This document shows, piece by piece, positions 25,584-33,598 of a stretch of DNA of 64,000 nucleotides. Source of the stretch: Pandoraea communis (GTDB lineage Bacteria; Pseudomonadota; Gammaproteobacteria; Burkholderiales; Burkholderiaceae); contig NZ_CABPSJ010000005.1 of assembly GCF_902459745.1 (NCBI RefSeq), forward strand, positions 248,001-312,000, read 5' to 3'. Both the position numbers and the translations under genes were made by a program. Positions within the stretch are counted from its first letter, which is position 1, and each line of letters opens with the position of its first letter. The notes under the pieces are model-generated. The model was not told where the DNA came from and ran no database searches. It saw only the letters and a list, made by a program, of their open reading frames with translations.

Positions 25584-26597
25584 ATGAAGCTTTGGATCAC
25601 CCGCGCCGCCCGCACGCTGGCGCTTTTCACCTTGCTCGGCGCTGGCGCCGCGCACGCCCAGCAGACCGCCATCTGTTACAACTGCCCGCCGGAATGGGCG
25701 GACTGGGCCGGTCAGGTCAAGGCCATTGCACAGGACACCGGCATTCGCGTGCCGCTCGATAACAAGAACTCCGGCCAGGCTGTCGCGCAGATGATCGCGG
25801 AACAGAAGGCGCCGGTGGCCGACATCGTGTATCTCGGCATTACCTCGGCCATCGAAGCCGCCAAGAAGGGCCTGCTCGCCCCGTACAAACCGGCGAACTG
25901 GGACCAGGTGCCGGCCACCATGAAGGATCCGAACGGCATGTGGACGACGATCCACTCGGGCACGGTCGGCTTCTTCGTGAACCGCGACGCCCTGGAAGGC
26001 AAGCCGGTGCCGCGTTCGTGGGCCGATCTGCTCAAGCCGGAATACCGCGGCATGGTGGGGTATCTGGACCCGAGCAGCGCGTTCGCCGGCTATGCCGCCG
26101 CGATTGCCGCCAATCAGGCCCTCGGCGGTTCGATGGACAACTTCGGCCCGGCCATCGGCTACTTCCAGAAGCTCAAGGCCAACGCGCCGATCGTGCCCAA
26201 GCAAACGGCGTATGCCCGCGTGCTCTCGGGTGAGATTCCCATCCTGATCGACTTCGACTTCAATGCGTACCGCGCCATCTACAAGGACCGCGCAAACGTG
26301 CAGTTCGTGATCCCGATGGAAGGCTCGGTGTCGCTGCCGTACGTGATCGCGCTCGTGAAGAACGCGCCGCACGCCGACAACGGCAAGAAGGTGATCGACT
26401 ACACGCTGTCCGACAAGGGCCAGGCGCATTGGGCGCAAGCCTTCCTGCGTCCGGTGCGTGCGAGCACGATGCCGGCCGACGTGGCAGCCAAATTCCTGCC
26501 CGCGTCCGACTATGCCCGTGTGAAGCCGGTCGATCTGCAGAAGCTGGCCGCACAGCAGGACGCGTTCGGTCAGCAGTATCTGAAGAACGTGCGCTAA
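25584..26597 (+). CDS. ABC transporter periplasmic substrate-binding protein (iron/phosphonate PBP2 type)
   Basis: 337 residues from ATG 25584 with AGGAG upstream. A signal peptide ends GAAHA-QQTAICY. The mature protein has the type II periplasmic-binding pattern of the Fe3+/polyamine/2-aminoethylphosphonate group (IVYLGITSAIEAAKKGLLAP; WADLLKPEYRGMVGYLDPSS). The family binds metals, spermidine or organophosphorus compounds. The operon also encodes two permeases, an ATPase and a metallophosphoesterase, so an organophosphate ligand is favoured, by inference. Confidence 0.87.
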   Translation: MKLWITRAARTLALFTLLGAGAAHAQQTAICYNCPPEWADWAGQVKAIAQDTGIRVPLDNKNSGQAVAQMIAEQKAPVADIVYLGITSAIEAAKKGLLAPYKPANWDQVPATMKDPNGMWTTIHSGTVGFFVNRDALEGKPVPRSWADLLKPEYRGMVGYLDPSSAFAGYAAAIAANQALGGSMDNFGPAIGYFQKLKANAPIVPKQTAYARVLSGEIPILIDFDFNAYRAIYKDRANVQFVIPMEGSVSLPYVIALVKNAPHADNGKKVIDYTLSDKGQAHWAQAFLRPVRASTMPADVAAKFLPASDYARVKPVDLQKLAAQQDAFGQQYLKNVR

Positions 26598-26637
26598 GCA
26601 CGGTCATGTCCAACGAGGAAGAGGAGCAAAGCAAGCG

Positions 26638-27462
26638 ATGCGTGACCTGACCCTGCCGCGCGGCTGGCGCGTGGCACTTCTGCTACCGGCGCTGGCGGTT
26701 TTTCTGGCGTTCTGGCTATTGCCGATGGCCGCCCTTGTGCAAGTGAGCGGCGACGGTCACGCGTTCGAGACCTATCGCGCCATTCTCACCAATGCACGTT
26801 ATCTCGATAGCCTGTGGCAGACCGTCGTGCTCTCGGCGCTGGTCACCCTTGCCACCCTGGCGTTGTCGCTTGTGGCGGGCCTCTTCCTCACCCGTCACGA
26901 CTTTCCGGGTAAATCGATCCTCGTGTCGATGCTTACCCTGCCGCTGGCGTTCCCCGGCGTGGTGGTCGGTTTCATGGTCATCATGCTCGCGGGACGTCAG
27001 GGCCTGATTGGCGACTTGTCGACCAAGCTCATTGGCCACAAGCTCGTGTTCGCGTATTCGCTCGCGGGCCTGTTCCTCGGCTACCTGTATTTCTCGATTC
27101 CGCGTGTGATCCTCGCCGTGATGGCGGCAGCGGAATCGCTCGATCATTCGCTCACGGAAGCGGCGGCGTCGCTCGGCGCGGGGCCGTTCGCCATTGCCCG
27201 TGACGTGACGTTGCCGGCGCTGGCTCCCGCGCTGATCGCTTCGGGCGCGATGTGTTTCGCGACCTCGGTCGGTGCGTTCGGCACGGCCTTCACGCTGGCT
27301 ACCGACATCGATGTTTTGCCGATGACCATCTACACCGAGTTCACGCTCAACGCCAATGTGGCGACGGCGGCGGCCCTCTCGGTGATTCTCGGCATCGTGA
27401 CGTGGGCGGTGCTCATGCTCGCCCGCAATTTCACGGGGCAGGGCGTCGCTGCCGGAGGTTGA
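26638..27462 (+). CDS. ABC transporter permease (first subunit)
   Basis: 274 residues with six predicted helices, the first at VALLLPALAVFLAFWLLPMA. The EAA-type coupling loop is SLTEAAASLGAGPFAIARDV near residue 175, as in MetI-like permeases. It ends 5 bases before the second permease start, and the sequence GGAGG near its stop serves as that gene's ribosome site. It forms the inner-membrane channel with the second permease. Confidence 0.9.
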   Translation: MRDLTLPRGWRVALLLPALAVFLAFWLLPMAALVQVSGDGHAFETYRAILTNARYLDSLWQTVVLSALVTLATLALSLVAGLFLTRHDFPGKSILVSMLTLPLAFPGVVVGFMVIMLAGRQGLIGDLSTKLIGHKLVFAYSLAGLFLGYLYFSIPRVILAVMAAAESLDHSLTEAAASLGAGPFAIARDVTLPALAPALIASGAMCFATSVGAFGTAFTLATDIDVLPMTIYTEFTLNANVATAAALSVILGIVTWAVLMLARNFTGQGVAAGG

Positions 27463-27467
27463 TTCGC

Positions 27468-28271
27468 ATGCTCAAGAAAACCCTATTCACGCTGCAACTG
27501 CTGCTTACGCTGCTGATGTGTGCGTTCCTGCTGATCCCCGTGGGCATGTCGGTTCTCGCGGGGTTGTCGGTGAACTATTTCCGTGGTCCGTCGGCCGGCC
27601 TCACCTTCAAGTGGGTGATTCAGGTCTGGCAGGACTATCACGACGCCATTCTGAATTCGCTGTATGTCGGCGGTGCCACGCTGGTGGTGGTCACGCTGCT
27701 CGGCGTGCCGGCCGGTTACGTGCTCGCGCGCTGGCAGAGCCGCATGGCGCGCTGGATCGAAGAGCTGCTGACGTTGCCCATCGCGCTGCCGGGGCTGGCG
27801 AGTGCGCTCGCGCTGATCAGCGTGTACGGGGGCATGCGCGGCTTTCGCGAAAGCCTGGCGTTCATCGTGGTCGGGCATGTGATTTTCACGCTGCCGTTCA
27901 TGGTGCGTGCCGTCGCGGCCGCGTGCGCCGACTCGCGTATCAAGCTGATGGAAGAGGGCGCTGCGAGCCTCGGCGCGAGCTTCCTGCGACGCTTCACGAC
28001 CGTGGTGCTGCCCAACATCCGCAGCGAGATCGTGGCGGCCGCGCTCATCGTGGTAACGCTCTCGCTCGGCGAATTCAACCTGACGTGGATGTTGCACACG
28101 CCCGATACCAAGACGCTGCCCGTGGGGCTGGCGGACGCCTACGCGTCGCTGCGTCTGGAGATCGGCAGCGCGTACACGGCGGTGTTTTTCGTGTTGATCG
28201 TGCCGCTGCTCATCGTCATGCAGATGACGGCCCAGCGGGCGAAGGTGCGCAATGCCAAAGGCCGTACCTGA
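27468..28271 (+). CDS. ABC transporter permease (second subunit)
   Basis: 267 residues from ATG 27468, positioned 9 bases after GGAGG. Six helices; coupling loop LMEEGAASLGASFLRRFTTV near residue 165. It pairs with the 26638 permease in PotBC/PhnUV-like fashion. A longer in-frame ORF starting at 27252 runs through the preceding gene in another frame and is not real. Confidence 0.9.
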   Translation: MLKKTLFTLQLLLTLLMCAFLLIPVGMSVLAGLSVNYFRGPSAGLTFKWVIQVWQDYHDAILNSLYVGGATLVVVTLLGVPAGYVLARWQSRMARWIEELLTLPIALPGLASALALISVYGGMRGFRESLAFIVVGHVIFTLPFMVRAVAAACADSRIKLMEEGAASLGASFLRRFTTVVLPNIRSEIVAAALIVVTLSLGEFNLTWMLHTPDTKTLPVGLADAYASLRLEIGSAYTAVFFVLIVPLLIVMQMTAQRAKVRNAKGRT

Positions 28272-28316
28272 TCAAGTGGCTGCATTGCACGCCTACCGAA
28301 TGCCAAGGATATGACG

Positions 28317-29360
28317 ATGAAACTGACTTCCATCCCGATTCATCTCGAACGCTGTGCCAAGACGTTTCACGGCAACACCGTACTGCAACCGCTCGATCTG
28401 ACGATCGGTGCGGGCGAGACGCTAGTGCTGCTCGGCCCGTCCGGTTGCGGCAAAACCACAACCCTGCGCATGATCGCAGGCCTCGAACGCCCCGACGCGG
28501 GGGGGCGTGTGCACTTCGGCGACGAGGACGTCACGCGCCTGCCCATCGAAAAGCGCCGTGTGGGCATGGTGTTCCAGAACTACGCCCTGTTTCCGAACTT
28601 CACCGTGCGCGGCAACGTCGCGTACGGCCTGAAGCTGCGTGGACTGCCATCGGCGCAGATCGACAAGCGCGTGAACGAACTGCTCGATCTCGTGCAACTC
28701 ACGCCTTTCGCCGATCGTGCCATTGCACAACTCTCGGGCGGTCAGAAGCAGCGCGTGGCATTGGCCCGCGCGCTCGCGCCGGAGCCGCGTGTGTTGTTGC
28801 TCGACGAGCCGCTCACCGCGCTCGACGCCAAGCTGCGCGAGACGGTGCGCGCAGATATGGATCGTCTGCTGCGCGGGCTCGGGGTGACGACGGTGTACGT
28901 CACCCACGATCAGGACGAAGCGATGGCACTGGGCGACCGCATCGTGGTGATGAGCGCGGGCCGCATCGAGCAGATCGGTGCGCCGCGCGACATCTACTAC
29001 CAACCGGCTTCGCGCCATGTAGCGAATTTCGTCGGCACGCTCAATCGCCTGGCAGGCGTGTGGCGCGACGGTCATTTCCATCTCGAGGGCGGTCGCGTTG
29101 CCTGCCCGGAGGTGCGTGCCGACGTGCAAGAGCTGTACTTCCGCCCGGAAGATGCCATCGTGGTGCCCGCAGGCGACGCGCCGCTCGTCGGCCGTGTCGA
29201 CGAAGTGCAGTTTCTCGGCGACCGCACGCGCCTGACGCTCAGCGGCGTGTCCGTCGCAGGCCCGGTGCTGGTCGAAGTCTCCAGCCGTCGCGAGTGTCGC
29301 GTCGGCGATCAGGTGGGTCTGTCGCTGCCCGCCGCCCATATCTTTTCGCTTCACGGATAA
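28317..29360 (+). CDS. ABC transporter ATP-binding protein (PotA/FbpC type)
   Basis: 347 residues. ATG 28317 is preferred over ATG 28311 because AAGGA is then 7 bases upstream. Walker A GPSGCGKTT, signature LSGGQKQRVALARALA, Walker B LLLDEPLTALD, and the switch histidine in YVTHD. A C-terminal TOBE domain (about 270-347) begins near FRPEDAIVV and is typical of importers of this class. It energises the two upstream permeases. Confidence 0.92.
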   Translation: MKLTSIPIHLERCAKTFHGNTVLQPLDLTIGAGETLVLLGPSGCGKTTTLRMIAGLERPDAGGRVHFGDEDVTRLPIEKRRVGMVFQNYALFPNFTVRGNVAYGLKLRGLPSAQIDKRVNELLDLVQLTPFADRAIAQLSGGQKQRVALARALAPEPRVLLLDEPLTALDAKLRETVRADMDRLLRGLGVTTVYVTHDQDEAMALGDRIVVMSAGRIEQIGAPRDIYYQPASRHVANFVGTLNRLAGVWRDGHFHLEGGRVACPEVRADVQELYFRPEDAIVVPAGDAPLVGRVDEVQFLGDRTRLTLSGVSVAGPVLVEVSSRRECRVGDQVGLSLPAAHIFSLHG

Positions 29361-29367
29361 TTCGCTC

Positions 29368-30195
29368 ATGCTGTTCGCGCAAATCAGCGACCTTCACATC
29401 AAACGGCCCGGCAAGCTGGCCTATCGGCGCGTGGATACCGCCGCCTATCTCGAGCGCTGCGTGGCGCGTCTGAATACGCTGGTGCCGCGTCCCGACTTCG
29501 TTGTCCTGACGGGCGATCTCGTCGACTTCGGCGCACGCGAGGAATATGAACACCTGCGCCGGTTGCTCACGCCGCTGCAAATGCCGTACTACCTCGTGAT
29601 CGGCAATCACGACGGGCGCGATGCACTGCGCGACGTGTTTCCGGAGCACACGTATCTCGGCAAACCGGGCGGATTCGTGCAGTACACGGCAATGTTCGGC
29701 GCGCTGCGGCTCGTGGCGCTCGATACGCAAGACCCGCCCAATGGCGGCGGCAAGCTGTGCGACGAACGTCTCGAATGGCTGGAGGCGACGCTCGCGAGCG
29801 ATACTGCGACGCCGACCGTCATCGCCATGCATCATCCGCCGTTTGCCTGCGGTATCGAGCACATGGACATTCAGGCGCTCGACGCCAACGATGCTGCGAA
29901 GCTCGCGGCCGTCGTGCGTCGTTTCGAGAACATCGAGCGAGTGATTTGCGGGCATGTGCACCGGCCCATTCATACGCGCTTTGCCGGTACTGTCGCGAGC
30001 GTGTGTCCGTCACCGGCGCATCAGGTGGCCCTGGATTTGCGTGAGGGCGGACCGTCGGCATGGGTGCTCGATCCGCCGTCGTTTCAACTGCACCGGTTCA
30101 CGCCGAAGACAGGCCTCGTCTCGCATCTCGCGTTCGTGGACGATGCAGGTGGCGCTCACCCGTTCTATGACGCTGCGGGCACCTTGATCGACTGA
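29368..30195 (+). CDS. Calcineurin-like metallophosphoesterase (GpdQ/CpdA-like phosphodiesterase)
   Basis: 275 residues, starting 7 bases after the ATPase gene. The five metallophosphoesterase blocks are visible: ISDLHI (Asp8, His10), GDLVDFG, GNHDGRD, MHHPPF and GHVHRP. This arrangement fits the class III cyclic-nucleotide/glycerophosphodiester phosphodiesterase group with a dimetal centre. No signal peptide is seen, so it acts in the cytoplasm. As last gene of an uptake operon, it probably hydrolyses the imported phosphodiester. Direct cAMP hydrolysis is an alternative. Confidence 0.88.
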   Translation: MLFAQISDLHIKRPGKLAYRRVDTAAYLERCVARLNTLVPRPDFVVLTGDLVDFGAREEYEHLRRLLTPLQMPYYLVIGNHDGRDALRDVFPEHTYLGKPGGFVQYTAMFGALRLVALDTQDPPNGGGKLCDERLEWLEATLASDTATPTVIAMHHPPFACGIEHMDIQALDANDAAKLAAVVRRFENIERVICGHVHRPIHTRFAGTVASVCPSPAHQVALDLREGGPSAWVLDPPSFQLHRFTPKTGLVSHLAFVDDAGGAHPFYDAAGTLID

Positions 30196-30250
30196 GGCGT
30201 TCGTGTTGCGGCGCTGGTGCCGCATCAAGACATCCAGACATCGAGAAGCG

Positions 30251-30283
30251 ACGAGGCCCCCAATTGGGGGCCTCGTGTTGTTT
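30251..30283. terminator. Terminator, perfect 26-bp palindrome
   Basis: Two 13-base arms (left arm ACGAGGCCCCCAA) at 30251-30276 are followed by GTTGTTT. It lies between the phosphoesterase gene and the convergent hmp gene. Confidence 0.8.
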
Positions 30284-30300
30284 ACCGCTCGGGCGGCAGA

Positions 30301-31503
30301 TTAGAGCAGGTGATCGAGCGCGTCCGGGCCGAAGACTTCACGGTGCAGGCGCTCGGCGGGCACACCGGCGTCGCGCAGGGCACGCCATTGGGTCTGCATG
30401 AACGGCACGGGGCCGCACAGCAGGTAATCGGCGTCGGCAGGCAGTGTCAGACGCGAAATATCCATCCGGCCGGCAAACGTGTCGCCGGTGCCTTCGCGTT
30501 CGGTGCCTTTCGGCGTTTCGAGGAATGTCGCCACACGCAGGTGCGGCAACTGCGTGGTGGCATGAGCCAGATGGCGGCGTAGCGCGACGTGTGAGCCGTC
30601 GCGGGCAGCGTGCGCGAACAGGATCTCGCGGCGCGAGCCCTTGGCGGCCAGCGCGGCGAGCATCGACATCATCGGTGTGATGCCGACGCCTGCGCTAAGC
30701 AGCACGAGTGGGCGTGCTGCATCGAGCGTGGTCGTGAACTCACCGTAGGGCGGGCTCACGAGAATGCGATCGCCGGCCTTCAGGTTGGCATGCAGCCAGT
30801 TCGAGATCTGACCGGCGGGCTTGGCATCGGCCGCGTCTTCACGCTTGACCGTAATGCGCCAGTGCGGTGCGTCGGGCGCGTCGGACAAGCTGTATTGACG
30901 GCGTTGTTCCAGACCGTCGGGCAGCGTGACCGACACGCTCACGTATTGTCCGGGCGCGAATTCACCGGGCGACCCGCCCTCGGGCGTGCGCAGGTAGTAC
31001 GAGACGATGTGCTCGGTTTCGCGGTCGACGTCGGCCACGATCAGTTCACGCAGCGACCCCAGCGGCGCGTGCGTGCGTTCGGACAGACGCGCTTCTGCGG
31101 CAATCAGTTCGCCGGCGAGCAACCAATACGCTTCATCCCATGCCGCGATCAGTTCAGGCGTGGCGGCGTCGCCCAGCACGTCCTTGATGGCGCGCAACAG
31201 ATGGCGGCCGACGATCGGATAGTGCGACGGCGTGATGCCGACCGAGACGTGCTTGTGCACGATACGCTCGAGCACCGGCCCGAGCGCCGCAGCGTTGTCG
31301 ATGTTCGCGGCATACGCGAACACGGCCGAAGCGAGCGATTGTTGCTGGGCACCGCTGGCCTGGTTCCCCATATTGAAGAGATTGCGCAACTCAGGATGCG
31401 CTTCGAACATGCTCGCGTAGAAGTGACGCGTGATCGCAAGACCGTGTTCGCGCAGAACAGGAACGCTCGCGTCGATGTAGGGGCGGGAAGCGGCGGAAAG
31501 CAT
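30301..31503 (-). CDS. hmp: Flavohemoprotein (nitric oxide dioxygenase)
   Basis: 400 residues in three domains. The globin domain (1-140) has the distal Tyr in ITRHFYASMF and the proximal His in VHKHVSVGI. The FAD domain (150-255) has RQYSLSDAP. The NAD domain has LLSAGVGITPMMSMLAALA and CGPVPFMQ near the end. It converts NO plus O2 to nitrate using NAD(P)H and protects against nitrosative stress. Two NsrR-like operators stand upstream (31524-31546 and 31685-31707), which matches the known control of hmp in proteobacteria. Confidence 0.95.
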   Translation of the reverse strand: MLSAASRPYIDASVPVLREHGLAITRHFYASMFEAHPELRNLFNMGNQASGAQQQSLASAVFAYAANIDNAAALGPVLERIVHKHVSVGITPSHYPIVGRHLLRAIKDVLGDAATPELIAAWDEAYWLLAGELIAAEARLSERTHAPLGSLRELIVADVDRETEHIVSYYLRTPEGGSPGEFAPGQYVSVSVTLPDGLEQRRQYSLSDAPDAPHWRITVKREDAADAKPAGQISNWLHANLKAGDRILVSPPYGEFTTTLDAARPLVLLSAGVGITPMMSMLAALAAKGSRREILFAHAARDGSHVALRRHLAHATTQLPHLRVATFLETPKGTEREGTGDTFAGRMDISRLTLPADADYLLCGPVPFMQTQWRALRDAGVPAERLHREVFGPDALDHLL

Positions 31504-31523
31504 GGCAAGACTCCTGAATTTAT

Positions 31524-31546
31524 AAGATGCAAATTAAATGCATCTT
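31524..31546. promoter_or_regulatory. NsrR-type operator upstream of hmp
   Basis: AAGATGCA-N7-TGCATCTT is a perfect 8-bp dyad, the known NsrR half-site arrangement. It lies 21 bases upstream of the hmp start codon, over the likely promoter, where NO-sensitive repression is expected. Confidence 0.85.
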
Positions 31547-31575
31547 TTTGGGCGCACTTGTTGGGTATTTCGTGG

Positions 31576-31673
31576 ACACCGCGTGATCTCCGTGTACGGA
31601 GGTTCGCGGTGTGGCATTCGGTCGCCGGTTCCCCATGGGGCTCACAACACGACTACAACTTCGGGGAACCGGC
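31576..31673. repeat. Two long hairpins between ankyrin gene and hmp
   Basis: The first pairs ACACCGCG (31576-31583) with CGCGGTGT (31605-31612) around an inner CTCCG/CGGAG stem. The second pairs GCCGGTTCCCC (31624-31634) with GGGGAACCGGC (31663-31673). Neither is followed by a T-run on the minus strand. They may terminate or process the upstream ankyrin transcript. Confidence 0.55.
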
Positions 31674-31684
31674 GAGGTGATTAT

Positions 31685-31707
31685 AAGATGTAAATTAAAT
31701 ACATATT
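31685..31707. promoter_or_regulatory. Second, degenerate NsrR-like site
   Basis: AAGATGTA-N7-TACATATT matches the proximal hmp operator in spacing and central AATTAAA but has a decayed right arm. It overlaps the stop codon region of the ankyrin-like gene, 182 bases upstream of hmp. Confidence 0.55.
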
Positions 31708-33460
31708 ATAGGGATGCGGCGGAATGTCGCATGGGTTCGTCGGCTGGCTGGACGATGGGCGGGGGGCGGCGGGAGACGGTTTCGTGCGCGCTTTTGCGGG
31801 TGGCGGTGATCAGGGCGAAGCCCGCACGCACAAAGCGGCTTTGATCGGCGGACAAGAACGACAGGGCGGTTATCCCGGACCGATTGGTCAGAGTTGGGTC
31901 GCCGCCGTAACGTAGTGCGGTTGTCAGCATGTAGTCGGCGAGCGTGGCACCGTCCGGCGCGCGCGTCGCGGCGGCAAGCGCGTGCATCAGCGTATGGCCT
32001 TCTCGTCCGGGGACATTGGCATTCGGACATAGCGCCAGCAGGACCTCAGCGGCCCCGCAATATCCGCGTCGGGTCAGCCACAACACCGGAGGCGTGCCGT
32101 CTGCATGCCGTTGCCCGAGATCCGCACCGTTGCGCTGGAGCGATATCCCCAATCGAAACAGCGATTCGTGGGGAAGCAGCGGGTCGTGGCCGCGCGCGCA
32201 CAGCCGGCTGGCTTCCGCTGCAAAGGTGGTGATGAAAGAGGGGACGTGGCTGCCGGCGTTGCGTGAATGGCGTGCCGGCGCGGTGGATATGCAGCATCGC
32301 GCCCGTTCGCGCGTCGACGCGACCATCGTTTGGCTGACCCGTAGGTACTGCGCGAGACTTTCGGAGACCAGTGCGCGTGCCGCGACACCATCGTGGTTCG
32401 GCTGGTCGAAATCGCCGCCGTAGCGCAGCGCCAGCGTGAGCAGGAAGAACGCGGAGAAGGAGTGATGCCCGAGATGCGTCGCTGCGGCGAGAGAGTGCAT
32501 GAGTGTGTTGCCATTCACGTTGTCTGCCGTGGCATTACAGTCGGCACCGGCCGAGAGAAGCGCTTCTGCCGCCGCACAATAGCCATTGAGCGCGAGTAAC
32601 GTGACCGGCGGTGCCCCTGTGCGACTGCGTAGTGAGAGGCGGGCGCCATGCGATCGGAGCATTGAGGCGAGTTGATAGAGCGACGCGTGCGGGGTCAGCA
32701 AATCGTGGCCGGTCAAACGCAGACGTTCGGCTTGTGCGGCCATTGCGGTTGCCACCAGCGGAACACCGTTTGCGGTGAGTTGGTTGGGGTCAGTGCCGAA
32801 TTCGAGCAGTGAAGGCAGCCATTGTGGCGCGACCCGACAGCACAAATGAGAAAGCGGGAGATGAAAATTCCCCGGGATTTCCGATACGGCCACATCGTTG
32901 GTCTTGTCGCGGCCGCTGATGACCAGCACCTTGAGGGCTGACGCGAGCGAGTCTTCCGGTTCCGCGGAAGACGTCTCGTTCAGAATCGAGTCGACAAAGA
33001 CGCTGGGATAGGCCGACGGTGAGGCCGCGAAGCGAAGCCAAAGCAGCAATCCTTCGTCGCTCATGAGGAGGGCGGCGTCTGACGGGCGCAGATGTTCCCT
33101 TCGCGCCGGGTCGATGAAGATGCCTGCCTCGTCCAGTCCGGCGAGGGTTCTCTCTTGCGCCGGTGAGCAGAACAGGGTGGCCATGGTAAACGCCATGGCT
33201 TCGTGATGGGTTTCGGCCGCCATCCGGCAACTGTCGAGTAGCTCGCGGCCTGCCGTTGTGTTCAGGCTTATCAGCATTTCCCAGACGTCTTTCGAAGCGC
33301 ATTGCCCGTCTCGTTTTGCCAGGAGCAACTGGCTGATCGTCATGTCGGACAGAGGGGGCAGACTGGCGGCAGACGCGTGGGGAGGGATCTCCGGCCCGGA
33401 GTGGACCGGGGAGGCGGCGCTTGAGCGCGCGGGTTGTGCAGTGATAGGGGACGGGAGCAT
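31706..33460 (-). CDS. Ankyrin-like repeat protein of unknown function (paralogue A)
   Basis: 584 residues. The N-terminal ~40 residues are Ser/Pro/Ala-rich without a Sec signal. From about 100 the protein resembles its neighbour at 33599 (DEAGIFID..., SDEGLLLWLRFAASPSAYPS). A module of roughly 120-150 residues occurs twice (near 230 and near 410): GHDLL.PH.SL...L, a G-A-L segment, GYC.AAE.LL, GNTLMH.LA and ALRYGGD. Helical pairs with GADCNA-like turns suggest ankyrin-type folding. The Ser/Pro-rich start resembles type III effector leaders, but no secretion genes are nearby. Unknown function. Confidence 0.75.
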   Translation of the reverse strand: MLPSPITAQPARSSAASPVHSGPEIPPHASAASLPPLSDMTISQLLLAKRDGQCASKDVWEMLISLNTTAGRELLDSCRMAAETHHEAMAFTMATLFCSPAQERTLAGLDEAGIFIDPARREHLRPSDAALLMSDEGLLLWLRFAASPSAYPSVFVDSILNETSSAEPEDSLASALKVLVISGRDKTNDVAVSEIPGNFHLPLSHLCCRVAPQWLPSLLEFGTDPNQLTANGVPLVATAMAAQAERLRLTGHDLLTPHASLYQLASMLRSHGARLSLRSRTGAPPVTLLALNGYCAAAEALLSAGADCNATADNVNGNTLMHSLAAATHLGHHSFSAFFLLTLALRYGGDFDQPNHDGVAARALVSESLAQYLRVSQTMVASTRERARCCISTAPARHSRNAGSHVPSFITTFAAEASRLCARGHDPLLPHESLFRLGISLQRNGADLGQRHADGTPPVLWLTRRGYCGAAEVLLALCPNANVPGREGHTLMHALAAATRAPDGATLADYMLTTALRYGGDPTLTNRSGITALSFLSADQSRFVRAGFALITATRKSAHETVSRRPPPIVQPADEPMRHSAASL

Positions 33461-33598
33461 GGGGAAGCGAGAAAGGGAAATTCACGTGTGCGTGTGAAAT
33501 GGCGCAGGCGGACGGTATGATCGCTGTCGGGTCATATCGAGCGATAGCGAGCGGTATGCGCCCCACCGGCCGGTGGCGTGTGCCATGCAACCTTGCCG

